Shown here piece after piece: positions 24,251 to 32,367 of a DNA stretch of 40,475 bases. Below the pieces are notes generated by a model. The model saw only the letters and a list, made by a program, of their open reading frames with translations. It made no database searches and was not told where the DNA came from. Position 1 is the first letter of the stretch; every line of letters starts with the position of its first letter. The DNA comes from an uncultured Acetatifactor sp. (GTDB taxonomy: Bacteria > Bacillota > Clostridia > Lachnospirales > Lachnospiraceae). The translations under genes were made by a program, and so were the position numbers. The stretch covers positions 21,165-61,639 of the forward strand of contig CAJUAP010000003.1 in the NCBI GenBank assembly GCA_910584435.1. The letters run 5' to 3'.

Positions 24251-25450
24251 TTATACGCACTGGACATTGATATTTCCTGAGACAGATTTAATATTCACTT
24301 TACAAGCACCGTCTCCGTAACGGAATGTGCCCTTCTTCGCTGTGATTCTTGTCTCCTCCTTCCAGGCAACCTTGGCATTTCCGCTCATGGTCCGCACAGT
24401 TGCCTCCACACCTGTTGCATCTTCCAGGCTGAACTGGACGTTGCCGCTGGCAGTATTCAGAGAAGCTTTTTTCGGTGTGCCCACCGCTTTTACCTTGATA
24501 TTACCGGAGGCGGTTCCGCACTCATATTCCTCCCCAACGGTATTCAGCACAATATTTCCGCTGGCGGCAGCATATTTTACCTCACCCACACTGCCTTCCT
24601 TCACAGAAATATTTCCACTGGCAGTCGTCACATTCCCTGAAGAAAGCCGGGCACCGCTTACTGTAATATTTCCGCTGGCCGTGGTAAATCTGCCTTTCAG
24701 AAATTCGCCGCCATTGATATTTACATCACCGCTTGCTGCATTCACTTCCGAATTGTCAATCTCTGCATCCGCAATGTTGATGTCGCCGCTGGCGCTGGTT
24801 GCCTTAAATTCTTTCAGACTGAGTTTCGAGAGACAGACATCTCCGTTGGAAACAGTTGTACTGAGCTTCGGCATCCCCTTAGGCAGCTTTACCGTCAGCA
24901 GAATGGCATGATTATCCTTACCAAAGTTAGAGGCATTTCCATAAGAAATAATCGTCCGTCCAAACAGCTTCAGCTTAATCAGCTCATCCCCCTCATCCTT
25001 GCTGTCCTCTATATTTTCCCTGCGCTTCACCTCTGCATAATAGATTCCGTTTTCCTGACGCTGGCAGAGTTCATACTTCATCTGGCTGCTCAGATTTCCG
25101 TTGTTCTCATAGGTGACATGAAGCTGTTCATCTTCTGACTGGCTTACCATAATCTTCGCCACCCCGCCTTTTAACACAACCTCCTTAAAAGCTTCGGAAT
25201 AGGTAAAGCTCTTCTCCGGCTCCTGCTCCCAGCTCACACCTTCCGCATCCGACTCCGGAAGATCCTGGATCATCTCCTGAATCATATCCTCAATATTGCC
25301 CAATTCGTCAATGATCTCTTCTTCCGATTTGCCCTGCTTTTCCCCCTCAGCAAAATGCTCTCTGTAGTCCTCCAAAATCTCTTCCTGCAGCTCCCTGCCA
25401 AATGCTTCCAGCTTTTCCCGGAGCTTATCCAAATATTCCATTTTTTTCAT
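24251..25450 (-). CDS. HAAS/DUF1700-DUF4097 beta-strand repeat protein, 399 aa
   Basis: The N-terminal 70 residues (MEYLDKLREKLEAFGRELQE, then DYREHFAEGEKQGKSEEEII) form the helical HAAS domain that marks partners of PadR regulators. From about 150 to the end is a DUF4097 beta-helix-like region with nine repeats of the type (T/A)ASGN(I/V): SASGDINI, AASGDVNI, TASGNITV, TASGNISV, AASGNIVL, TASGNIKV, TASGNVQF, TMSGNAKV, VSGNINV. No membrane segment is visible, although many relatives have one. The PadR gene is immediately upstream on the same strand; in this arrangement the pair is believed to respond to envelope stress. GGAGG precedes the ATG at 25450. Confidence 0.88.
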   Translation of the reverse strand: MKKMEYLDKLREKLEAFGRELQEEILEDYREHFAEGEKQGKSEEEIIDELGNIEDMIQEMIQDLPESDAEGVSWEQEPEKSFTYSEAFKEVVLKGGVAKIMVSQSEDEQLHVTYENNGNLSSQMKYELCQRQENGIYYAEVKRRENIEDSKDEGDELIKLKLFGRTIISYGNASNFGKDNHAILLTVKLPKGMPKLSTTVSNGDVCLSKLSLKEFKATSASGDINIADAEIDNSEVNAASGDVNINGGEFLKGRFTTASGNITVSGARLSSGNVTTASGNISVKEGSVGEVKYAAASGNIVLNTVGEEYECGTASGNIKVKAVGTPKKASLNTASGNVQFSLEDATGVEATVRTMSGNAKVAWKEETRITAKKGTFRYGDGACKVNIKSVSGNINVQCV

Positions 25451-25538
25451 GATATATCCTCCTATTTCTTAGTTCTGTCTCCACACTTCGGCGCCTTTCT
25501 CCATGCTTCCGCTCCGAAACCATTTAATTATGCTGCAT

Positions 25539-25610
25539 CGTCTGCTTTGCATTTACATTTTGGGACTGTTCAAACGTCTGCTCTGCATTTACATTTTAGA
25601 ACCGTTCTAA
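25539..25610. repeat. Two tandem 36-bp repeats plus a degenerate third
   Basis: 25539-25574 and 25575-25610 agree at 31 of 36 positions (CGTCTGCT-TGCATTTACATT core); a partial third copy, GTTTACATTTTGGGATTATT, follows near 25640. The second unit ends with the palindrome TTAGAAC-C-GTTCTAA (25596-25610). Just before, GCTTCCGCTCCGAAAC (about 25505-25520) resembles the tail of the 2461-2610 element. The array forms the 241-nt gap between the PadR and DUF4097 genes. Confidence 0.75.
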
Positions 25611-25692
25611 CGTCTTCCCTCTATTTCTTCGCTCACTTCGTGTTTACATTTTGGGATTATTCATAGTTCGTCCCCTCGTCTCAGTGTCAATT

Positions 25693-26004
25693 TCACACTT
25701 CCGTAAGCAATTGGTTGACCGCTCTGATAAATTCTTCCCATTCGCTGCGAATCTCTGTCTGATACTGTCTACCCTTATCCGTCAGCTGATAATACTTCCT
25801 GGCAGGACCTGATTCGGACTCCTGCAGATAAGTGGTCACATAATCTTCTGCTTTCAGCCTCCTCAAAATAGGATAAAGCGTACCGCTGGCAATTGACATC
25901 TCACCCGATATTTTCTCTGTCAGCTCATACCCGTATTTATCCCCTCCCACAAGCTGGGACAATACGCACATCTCCAACGCACCCTTCTTAAATTGTGTAT
26001 TCAT
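25693..26004 (-). CDS. PadR-family transcriptional regulator, 103 aa
   Basis: A small winged-helix regulator. The pattern FKKGALEMCVLSQLVGGDKY followed by GYEL, SGTLYPILRRLKAEDYV and GPARKYYQLTDKG is the PadR signature in full. Length matches the short PadR class, without the long C-terminal effector part. The start at 26004 is preferred over 26025 because AAGGAGG stands 6 nt upstream of it. It is followed by the HAAS/DUF4097 gene, the common PadR partner. A dyad overlapping its promoter suggests it represses its own operon. Confidence 0.93.
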   Translation of the reverse strand: MNTQFKKGALEMCVLSQLVGGDKYGYELTEKISGEMSIASGTLYPILRRLKAEDYVTTYLQESESGPARKYYQLTDKGRQYQTEIRSEWEEFIRAVNQLLTEV

Positions 26005-26051
26005 GGGTACCTCCTTTCCTTTCATAACAAGTACTGTTCTTTGATAAATTT

Positions 26052-26088
26052 AATATATCACATAGTATTATATATTGCAATATACTAT
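26052..26088 (-). promoter_or_regulatory. PadR operon promoter with overlapping operator dyad
   Basis: On the minus strand TTGCAA (26075-26080), 17 bp, TATATT (26052-26057). A dyad ATAGTAT (26062-26068) and ATACTAT (26082-26088) covers the -35 and most of the spacer. PadR proteins bind AT-rich dyads of this sort, so autorepression is likely. Confidence 0.6.
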
Positions 26089-26094
26089 TTTAAA

Positions 26095-26560
26095 ATTAAG
26101 TATTTCTTAATAAATAGAATCTTTCTGTCTATAGCACCTCACAGAATTCCGCAAGGGCACAATGTCGACTTCGCCGGAGGGACTGCCTGAACTGTTATGT
26201 GAACTCACACAAAACGCGAAAAGAATGCATTTTGGCGCATGCAAACCTCACAATAGCTGCATGCGTCATGCCGCCTTTGGAACGCAATTTTGACTTCACG
26301 GCAGAGGCTGTTTGAACTGCTCCTTGAATCATTGCCGTCAAGAAAAAACGCATCAAAAAAACTTCAGAAAATTCTTGCTTATTTTCCTGTTAAATGCTAG
26401 ACTTATTATAAAGCATAACACTTTCTATTATCATGAAATCTAATTCAAATTCTTTTCATCAGGAAATCTATGCTTTTCACTCAATTTACAATGATTAAAA
26501 GCAGGAGATTTCACAAGAGGATACACCCATGAATGAACTCCTGCCGGAAGGAGGTCAAAA
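26095..26560. other. 466-nt intergenic region with several inverted repeats
   Basis: No convincing gene is seen. It holds CGCATGCA (26236-26243) with TGCATGCG (26258-26265), an 8-bp perfect stem extendable by wobble pairing; TTGAC-ttcac-GGCA (from about 26288) facing TGCCGTCAA (about 26334-26342); and two similar stretches, near 26165-26195 and 26290-26320, sharing GACTTC-CGG-AG and CTG-TGAACTG. It may be a decayed repeat element. The last 150 nt are AT-rich and presumably contain the nuclease gene's promoter, though no clear hexamer pair is visible. Confidence 0.5.
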
Positions 26561-27490
26561 ATGGCGGTTGTATCATTAAAATTTGATTACTTTTTTAAGT
26601 ATCTAATGGCAAATGAAAAGGTCAGAAAACACTTTCTCAGTGACGTACTTCCTATTCCCTTAGATAAAATCAAATCGGTTCGTCTGGCAAATACTTTCTT
26701 ATGGAAAAAGTATCGCCGACAGAAACAGGGAGTACTGGATATACTGCTGATTCTGAACGATGACAGCAAGATAAACATCGAACTGCAGATCAAGGCATTA
26801 AAGTACTGGGACAAACGCAGTCTGTTTTATTTATCGAAAATGTTCACAGAAGATTTACTGATTGGAGAAAATTATGCAAAATTAAGGAAATGCATCCATA
26901 TCAGCATATTAGATTTTAATCTGAATGACAGAGCAGAATATCATCATATCTATCACTTGCGAGATCAAAATGGCGCACTGTTTTCAGAGCTTTTGGAAAT
27001 ACATATTATCGAACTTGGCAAAAAGCTTGAAGGTACGAAGCCTGTGGATGACTGGATTCGTCTGTTCAATGCAAGGAACGAGGAGGATATAAATATGATT
27101 AAGACAAAAAATGAAGGGATATTGGAAGCAATCAGGGACGTGAGGCAAATGAGTCTCAGTAAGGGGCTCAAAGCATTATATGATGCGCACTTGAAGAAAG
27201 TAAGAGATCAAAATGCCCGTGATGACTATGTAAGAGATGAGGGCATCGCCATCGGACAGGCACAGGGTGAAGCCAGAGGCATCGCCATCGGACAAGCACA
27301 GGGTGAGAAACAAAAGCTTGTAAGTATGGTGAGGAAAAAGATGGCAAGGGACATGTCAGCAGCTCAAATTGCGGATTTATTGGAAGAAGACCCTGTTCTT
27401 GTCACAAAAATCTGCACTTCCATCCAAAAACATTCCAATTGGGATGACGCCCAAATCTGCCTTGACTGTAAGCTATGCGATGTTGATTGA
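26561..27490 (+). CDS. Rpn-family recombination-promoting nuclease / PD-(D/E)XK protein, 309 aa
   Basis: A protein of the Rpn (YhgA-like, transposase_31) group, whose studied members are DNA endonucleases. The opening FDYFFKYLMANEKVRKHFLS is typical. The PD-(D/E)XK core is D60 in GVLDILLIL and E74-x-Q76 in INIELQI. Residues about 228-250 contain two 12-residue repeats, GIAIGQAQGEAR, encoded by a 36-bp direct repeat (27242-27277, continued from 27278); such repeats are common in this family and change copy number easily. The C-terminus MSAAQIADLLEEDPVLVTKI is a helical segment also usual in the family. AAGGAGG 6 nt before the ATG at 26561. It stands alone; no role in a mobile element is evident here. 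Confidence 0.88.
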   Translation: MAVVSLKFDYFFKYLMANEKVRKHFLSDVLPIPLDKIKSVRLANTFLWKKYRRQKQGVLDILLILNDDSKINIELQIKALKYWDKRSLFYLSKMFTEDLLIGENYAKLRKCIHISILDFNLNDRAEYHHIYHLRDQNGALFSELLEIHIIELGKKLEGTKPVDDWIRLFNARNEEDINMIKTKNEGILEAIRDVRQMSLSKGLKALYDAHLKKVRDQNARDDYVRDEGIAIGQAQGEARGIAIGQAQGEKQKLVSMVRKKMARDMSAAQIADLLEEDPVLVTKICTSIQKHSNWDDAQICLDCKLCDVD

Positions 27491-27578
27491 CAGCAGGCAC
27501 CGCATCTCAAAACAAATCAGCATGAAATGTCGCAGACAGTCATGTATTATACCCGTGAGGAAATGAAAATGCGCTTCC

Positions 27579-27606
27579 GAAGGGGGATATTCCGGCATCC
27601 CCCTTC
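27579..27606. terminator. Hairpin between convergent genes
   Basis: GAAGGGGGAT (27579-27588) pairs perfectly with ATCCCCCTTC (27597-27606) around an 8-nt loop. It lies between the stops of the Rpn gene (27490, plus) and the DUF5107 gene (27636, minus). No long T-run on either side, so its strength is doubtful. Confidence 0.5.
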
Positions 27607-27635
27607 AGAAACGCAGTGATTGCGCGATTACCGCA

Positions 27636-30600
27636 TCATGACAGAAACTGCTTTGCCTCTCCATAAATCCTGCACATCATATGAGACGGTTCAATCACAG
27701 CAGCCTCCTTTAAATATGCCGATGCTTTTTCCCAATCCCCCAGGCCCAGGTGCCCCAGCGCCATAAGATAATAGCAATGCGCCCTGTTTCTCCGGGTATA
27801 ATCCTCATCAAAAATCAGAAAATCCGGCAGTGAAACGGCAAAATATTCTACCTTCACCTGGTCGTCCAAATGCTGTTCGCCATAATCTATCAGGCGGTAA
27901 AACCGGGATTTCGCCTCACTGGTTCTGCCCAGCTTCCGATTGGCAAGCCCCTGATAGAGAATCATATCCGCCGGCTGGTCGTTATAATACATTGCCCCGG
28001 CAGGTTCATCCGTTCCTACAGCCGCTTTCCGGAAGCATTCCTCCGCTTCCTCCTGTCTGCCCTGTGCCTCCAGCGCCAGTCCCAGGTGATAATAGATATG
28101 ATTATCCTTTGTGCCTTCCAGCTTTCCCTCTCCCAGGTTCTCCGGGTACTTTAATGCCTTTCTGAGCATTTCTTCCGCTTCCGCAAAACGGCCCTCTCCT
28201 TGTGCAGCCCGTGCCATCTGCAGCAAGGCCAGAGTATATTGTGTGGTAATCTTACCCTCACCGCCCTCCCACGGATGGAAGCAGTGTTCCTTGATGCATT
28301 CATATGCCTTTTTGTAATTGCCCGTGAGATTCACCAGTGTAATATATTCTATGTAAAGGTCATCCCGCCGTTTGATCAGGTCTTTGTGCGCCTCATACTG
28401 TTCCAGGCGCTTTTCAAAGCTCCAATCCAGCTTCTTATACAGTTGATCCAGCTCCAGAAAAATACGCTCATCCTCCGGATTCAGTGAGAATGCCCTTTCC
28501 ATAGCTGCCTGGGCACATCGCTTACACTGCTGCTCTGCTTTCCAGGCGGCTCCCTCGCCAAAGCATTCACCGCTCTCGTTCATGGGGCTCTGCCGATCGC
28601 AATACCGCTCCGATCCCCATACTGCACCCATACGGAAACAGCATTCCTCTTCCGCATCCACCGGATTTGACTGGCTGCACTGCCTCCCGGCCTCCTGCCG
28701 TGAGTCTTCAACCAAAACTGCTTCACGCGAAGCTGCTTCTGCTGCAATTTCCTTTCTTTTATTATAATATACCAGCGCCAGATTCCGGTATACTGCCGGG
28801 AACGCGGCATCTGCCTCTGCGGAGGCTTCCCATAGCGCAAGCGCCTCCCTCCACTGCAGCTTATCATAATAAAGACATCCTAAATAGTATCCTGCTTTCG
28901 CCTTGCAGCCGTTTGCAATGGCAAACTGCAGCACCGGAATATCCTCCAGCTTGTTGGGGAAACAATATGCCGCCGGGCAGGCCTCTGCCTTATGCAGCAG
29001 CCCCATAACCTCTGACGTTACCTTTTTTCCTTTTACAGCCATATAATAAGCCTTATAGTAATGGAGCATGGGATATTGCTTATTACATTCTTCCAGCATG
29101 CCAATGGCTTCCTCATAAGCCCCCATCTCGGCATAGTCCCTTGCAGCCATGAGATAATTTTCATGGAAATTGCGCATTTTCCGATTCAATTGACACCGTT
29201 GTTCATGATCATTTCCGCTAAGAACCACCTTTTCATTGCCGGAAACAAAATCAAACGGGTCCAGTGCCAGATTCTCTTCCAGCCAGCTTTCCGCCTCGGC
29301 AATCCTGCCCAGCTTACGAAGCAGATAGGCTTTTAATCCCCTCGCTTTGATATTTCGGGCATTCTTAATCAGCGCCCTTTCCACATGCCCGTAGGCTTTG
29401 GCATATTGTCCTGTCTGCGCATCCATGGCCGCCAGGTAATAATAAGACATTTCCTGCTGTTCATTGCTCCATGCTGCTTTATAAAATGCATCATATGCCA
29501 ACGCTGCTTTATTCTCCTGCCCTGACGGTTCCTTATCCGCCGCAGACATTCCCTGATAAAACAATGCCAGCCCAAGCAGATAATAACTCTCACTGTTATA
29601 AGGATTAGGATTGCGTTCCGTCAAGCGCTTCAGTGCCTTTCTGAAATATGCTTCCCCATCAGCAAAACGCCCCCGCCTCATCAACAGCTCTCCATAGGCA
29701 TTGTTAAGACGGATATCTCCCGGATCTCTTTTCAGTCCTTCCAAATAATAGGGATCCGGCAGATATGTAGCATGACGATATTGTTCAATATGCTGTCCGG
29801 TGAGATACAGCTCCTCGCAAGTCCTGATTTCTTCCGGTTCTTTTGCTGCCTTTGCAGGCTCCGGCAGCTTGGGGATTTCATAGACCTCCGGCTGGTACTC
29901 CACCAGACATCCGTCCGCCCCGTGAACCATAATCCGCAGTTCCTCCTCCTTTTTCCCCGGCAGCTCCAGGCTTTTTCTATAGACATCAACCGGAGAAATT
30001 TTCACTTGCTCTTCCCAAACCTTTTCTCCTGCCGCCCACAGAGTGATCCTCGCATTTTCGTAAACCTGCGTTGCATACACCACAATAGTAACGTTCTTCC
30101 CATCATAGGAGAGATGGACTGCCGCCTCCTTTGTGGCATTTTTTACCTGTCCCACTGCCTTATAGGGCATAAAATACTGCCGGAATGACTTTTCTTCAAA
30201 GGGCTTTAACCAGGTAAAATCCGGCTGATTATCCGTATATACACCTGTCATCAATTCCACATAAGGACCATCTTCATCGGTGAGATTGCGGTCCCATGCT
30301 CTGCCGAAGTCGCCGCAGCCCCAGGTCCACTGTTTCTTGCCGGGAGAGATGTGGTGATCCGCCACATGGAGAAGCCCTGCCTCCCTTCCGTAATCGTAGC
30401 CTCCTACAAAATCATACCTGGATTTCTCAGCCATGTAGGAAGTGGGCACCGGAATGTTTTTATACCTGGAAATATCCACCCCTTCACTGTAATCCTTTTT
30501 ATAATAAATACCGGTGGCAATGGGAAAACGGGAGACGTCCCTTTTGCCGTGGTCCATCACCGCATGGACATCCGGGGGAAAGATGGACTGGGTGTTATCA

Positions 30601-31193
30601 TTGACCGGAACTGCAGGATTGGCCCACCACAGAAATGTCTGGGGCAGAGAAGTCCTGTTATAGAGCTGCCCTGTAATCTCAATATAAGCCCTGCCCGGAT
30701 ACAGGGTAATTTTCGTAATGCATTTTGTTCCGTACATCTGATCCACATCATGGCAAAGCACACTTCTGCTGCCATCCATTCCTTCCTCTGTCTCATAATC
30801 CACCGGAAGAAACGTAGTCGGCCTGTGATGCTGGGGCCAGTTAAACTCTATTCCGCCGGAAATCCACGGCCCTGTAAGTCCTACCAGCGCAGGTTTAATC
30901 ACATGATTATAATATACAAAATCATAACCGTTTGTTTTATCATAGGCTCTCTGAATCCTTCCCCCAAGTTCCGGCAGTACCATGACTTTTAAGTATTCAT
31001 TTTCCAGAAATACAGCAGTGTATTCCTTATCCTTCTTCTCATCGCTGATTTTTTCAACTGCAGCGTAAGGATATATTTTCCCACAGCTTCCCTGATACAC
31101 TCTCTTCTGCAGAAAAACAGGATTCTTCTCCGCTTCCCCGATTTCATAGGTGGGAATCATTATCTTTTCCACCCATACTCTTGCACTTTCCAT
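27636..31193 (-). CDS. DUF5107 and TPR-repeat protein, 1185 aa
   Basis: A large, apparently cytoplasmic protein (no signal peptide). Residues about 1-400 form the DUF5107 region, with marks resembling aldose-epimerase-like or glycosidase sandwich folds: VMVLPELGGRIQRAYDKTNG, GGIEFNWPQHHRPTTF, and FLWWANPAVPVND. The rest is a long run of tetratricopeptide repeats (for example LNNAYGELLMRRGRFADGEA, YYHLGLALEAQGRQEEAEEC). Between TPRs, about residues 820-892 form an unusual Cys-rich insert. Family function is unknown, but members lie beside sugar-utilisation genes. A divergent AraC gene 192 nt away probably regulates it. GGAGGAGG before the ATG at 31193 sets the start. Confidence 0.88.
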   Translation of the reverse strand: MESARVWVEKIMIPTYEIGEAEKNPVFLQKRVYQGSCGKIYPYAAVEKISDEKKDKEYTAVFLENEYLKVMVLPELGGRIQRAYDKTNGYDFVYYNHVIKPALVGLTGPWISGGIEFNWPQHHRPTTFLPVDYETEEGMDGSRSVLCHDVDQMYGTKCITKITLYPGRAYIEITGQLYNRTSLPQTFLWWANPAVPVNDNTQSIFPPDVHAVMDHGKRDVSRFPIATGIYYKKDYSEGVDISRYKNIPVPTSYMAEKSRYDFVGGYDYGREAGLLHVADHHISPGKKQWTWGCGDFGRAWDRNLTDEDGPYVELMTGVYTDNQPDFTWLKPFEEKSFRQYFMPYKAVGQVKNATKEAAVHLSYDGKNVTIVVYATQVYENARITLWAAGEKVWEEQVKISPVDVYRKSLELPGKKEEELRIMVHGADGCLVEYQPEVYEIPKLPEPAKAAKEPEEIRTCEELYLTGQHIEQYRHATYLPDPYYLEGLKRDPGDIRLNNAYGELLMRRGRFADGEAYFRKALKRLTERNPNPYNSESYYLLGLALFYQGMSAADKEPSGQENKAALAYDAFYKAAWSNEQQEMSYYYLAAMDAQTGQYAKAYGHVERALIKNARNIKARGLKAYLLRKLGRIAEAESWLEENLALDPFDFVSGNEKVVLSGNDHEQRCQLNRKMRNFHENYLMAARDYAEMGAYEEAIGMLEECNKQYPMLHYYKAYYMAVKGKKVTSEVMGLLHKAEACPAAYCFPNKLEDIPVLQFAIANGCKAKAGYYLGCLYYDKLQWREALALWEASAEADAAFPAVYRNLALVYYNKRKEIAAEAASREAVLVEDSRQEAGRQCSQSNPVDAEEECCFRMGAVWGSERYCDRQSPMNESGECFGEGAAWKAEQQCKRCAQAAMERAFSLNPEDERIFLELDQLYKKLDWSFEKRLEQYEAHKDLIKRRDDLYIEYITLVNLTGNYKKAYECIKEHCFHPWEGGEGKITTQYTLALLQMARAAQGEGRFAEAEEMLRKALKYPENLGEGKLEGTKDNHIYYHLGLALEAQGRQEEAEECFRKAAVGTDEPAGAMYYNDQPADMILYQGLANRKLGRTSEAKSRFYRLIDYGEQHLDDQVKVEYFAVSLPDFLIFDEDYTRRNRAHCYYLMALGHLGLGDWEKASAYLKEAAVIEPSHMMCRIYGEAKQFLS

Positions 31194-31322
31194 TCCAAAC
31201 CTCCTCCTTCAAACTTCCAGACATACGGCCTACGGTATACAAGTAATGATTATAAATACTATAACGCATTCTTTACCAGAAATCATTGCTGACATTTGCT
31301 GCTTTATTTATATTTTTTGCTA

Positions 31323-31351
31323 TTGCCATTTTTTACTTTTTCCTTTATTCT
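31323..31351 (+). promoter_or_regulatory. Possible promoter of the AraC gene at 31386
   Basis: TTGCCA (31323-31328), 17 bp, TATTCT (31346-31351), about 35 nt before the start codon. Match to consensus is moderate. The facing strand of the same 192-nt gap must hold the DUF5107 promoter; TATAGT and TATAAT are visible on the minus strand near 31250-31265 without a good -35. Confidence 0.4.
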
Positions 31352-31385
31352 ATAGAGTAGCAGATGTTTAACGGAGGTGAATCTT

Positions 31386-32231
31386 TTGAAATCTTGCGAA
31401 CTGCTTGTTTCCACGGAATCCGATTATTACGTTTATACCCCCAGCAAAGCCGCACAGGAAATGTTTTTTTATCCTTTACAGTGCGGCCATTTTATTTACG
31501 AGGCCGGATATGCGCTGCGCCGGGAGTCCTATGACAGTTTTCTGCTGTTATATATTAAGGAGGGAGAAATCTTTTTGGAATTTCAGGGGCAGACAACTGC
31601 AATATCCGCCGGACACTTTCTGCTGCTGGACTGCTATCAGCATCATGCATATGCCTGCCCTGTCCGCTGTGACTGCCTGTGGTGCCATTTTGACGGAGTT
31701 CTTGCAAGACATTGGTATAACTCTGTTATCTCCCATCTGGGCAATTTCTTTCCCATGCCGGATACCTGCTCCGCATTGGAGCATCTCAACACCATTTATA
31801 ACACTTTCGTCTCCGGATGCCCGATTCGGGAACCCCTGATGTCAAAGTACTTGACAGACATCCTGACCTCCTTCCTCTTATATTCCCCCTGCAATACAAA
31901 AGACTTCCAGGAATCCAAAATGGCGGAAAAAATCATCACTTATATCAATGAACATTTCCGCCAGCCTCTTTCCGTAAAAGAATTGGCAGATATTGCCGGT
32001 TTCAGCCAATATCATTTCATCCGCACTTTTAAGAAAGAGACCGGCTTTACCCCCCATGAATATATTATCCATACCCGAATCAGCAATGCAAAATATCTGC
32101 TGAAAAATACCGGAATGACTGTAAAAGATGTCTGCTTCCAAACCGGCTTCTCCAGCGAAAGTGTATTCTGCTCTTCCTTCCGGCACTGCCTTGGCATGAC
32201 CCCCGCCCAGTACCGGATGCTGGACACGTAA
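31386..32231 (+). CDS. AraC-family transcriptional regulator (cupin sensor), 281 aa
   Basis: Soluble AraC/XylS-type regulator. The N-terminal half (to about 150) fits the AraC-type cupin that binds a sugar (YIKEGEIFLEFQGQTTAISA, GHFLLLDCYQHHAY). The C-terminal 100 residues hold two helix-turn-helix motifs (LSVKELADIAGFSQYHFIRT and MTVKDVCFQTGFSSESVFCS), ending GMTPAQYR. I place the start at the TTG at 31386: GGAGG at 31373-31377 stands 8 nt upstream, whereas the GTG at 31377 overlaps that same site. It diverges from the DUF5107 gene and is its likely regulator. Confidence 0.88.
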   Translation: MKSCELLVSTESDYYVYTPSKAAQEMFFYPLQCGHFIYEAGYALRRESYDSFLLLYIKEGEIFLEFQGQTTAISAGHFLLLDCYQHHAYACPVRCDCLWCHFDGVLARHWYNSVISHLGNFFPMPDTCSALEHLNTIYNTFVSGCPIREPLMSKYLTDILTSFLLYSPCNTKDFQESKMAEKIITYINEHFRQPLSVKELADIAGFSQYHFIRTFKKETGFTPHEYIIHTRISNAKYLLKNTGMTVKDVCFQTGFSSESVFCSSFRHCLGMTPAQYRMLDT

Positions 32232-32242
32232 TCCGCCAGTTT

Positions 32243-32274
32243 GCAACGGTTCAGACAGGCCACTGAACTGTTGC
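32243..32274 (+). terminator. Probable terminator of the AraC gene
   Basis: GCAACGGTTCAG (32243-32254) pairs with CTGAACTGTTGC (32263-32274), 12 positions with one G-U, 8-nt loop, 11 nt after the stop codon. The following sequence GCCAATTTTA is only weakly T-rich. Confidence 0.55.
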
Positions 32275-32313
32275 GCCAATTTTACGAACACCCCCTCCTT
32301 AGCAAAGTAGATT

Positions 32314-32348
32314 TTGACAAAACTTTTTATCCCAAAAAGCACTATAAT
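32314..32348 (+). promoter_or_regulatory. Perfect -35 and -10 hexamers with a 23-bp spacer
   Basis: TTGACA (32314-32319) and TATAAT (32343-32348) both match consensus, but 23 bp lie between them instead of 16-18. They stand just before the ribosome binding site of the gene at 32368, leaving a leader of only about 13 nt. Either one hexamer is fortuitous or the promoter needs an activator that distorts DNA. Confidence 0.4.
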
Positions 32349-32367
32349 AATGGAAGGAGGGAGCGGC

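Noticed and set aside
23920..24270. Plus-strand frame of 116 codons with an 11-residue repeat (YPMFLFDYFVL)
   Set aside because: It would start at a TTG without a ribosome binding site, overlaps the terminator and the end of the minus-strand DUF4097 gene, and consists largely of AT-rich tandem repeats. Listed as a repeat.
27636..31193. Frameshift or gene fusion in the long DUF5107 protein
   Set aside because: One open frame with consistent TPR spacing from end to end; the Cys-rich insert keeps the frame. DUF5107 proteins above 1000 aa with TPRs are normal.
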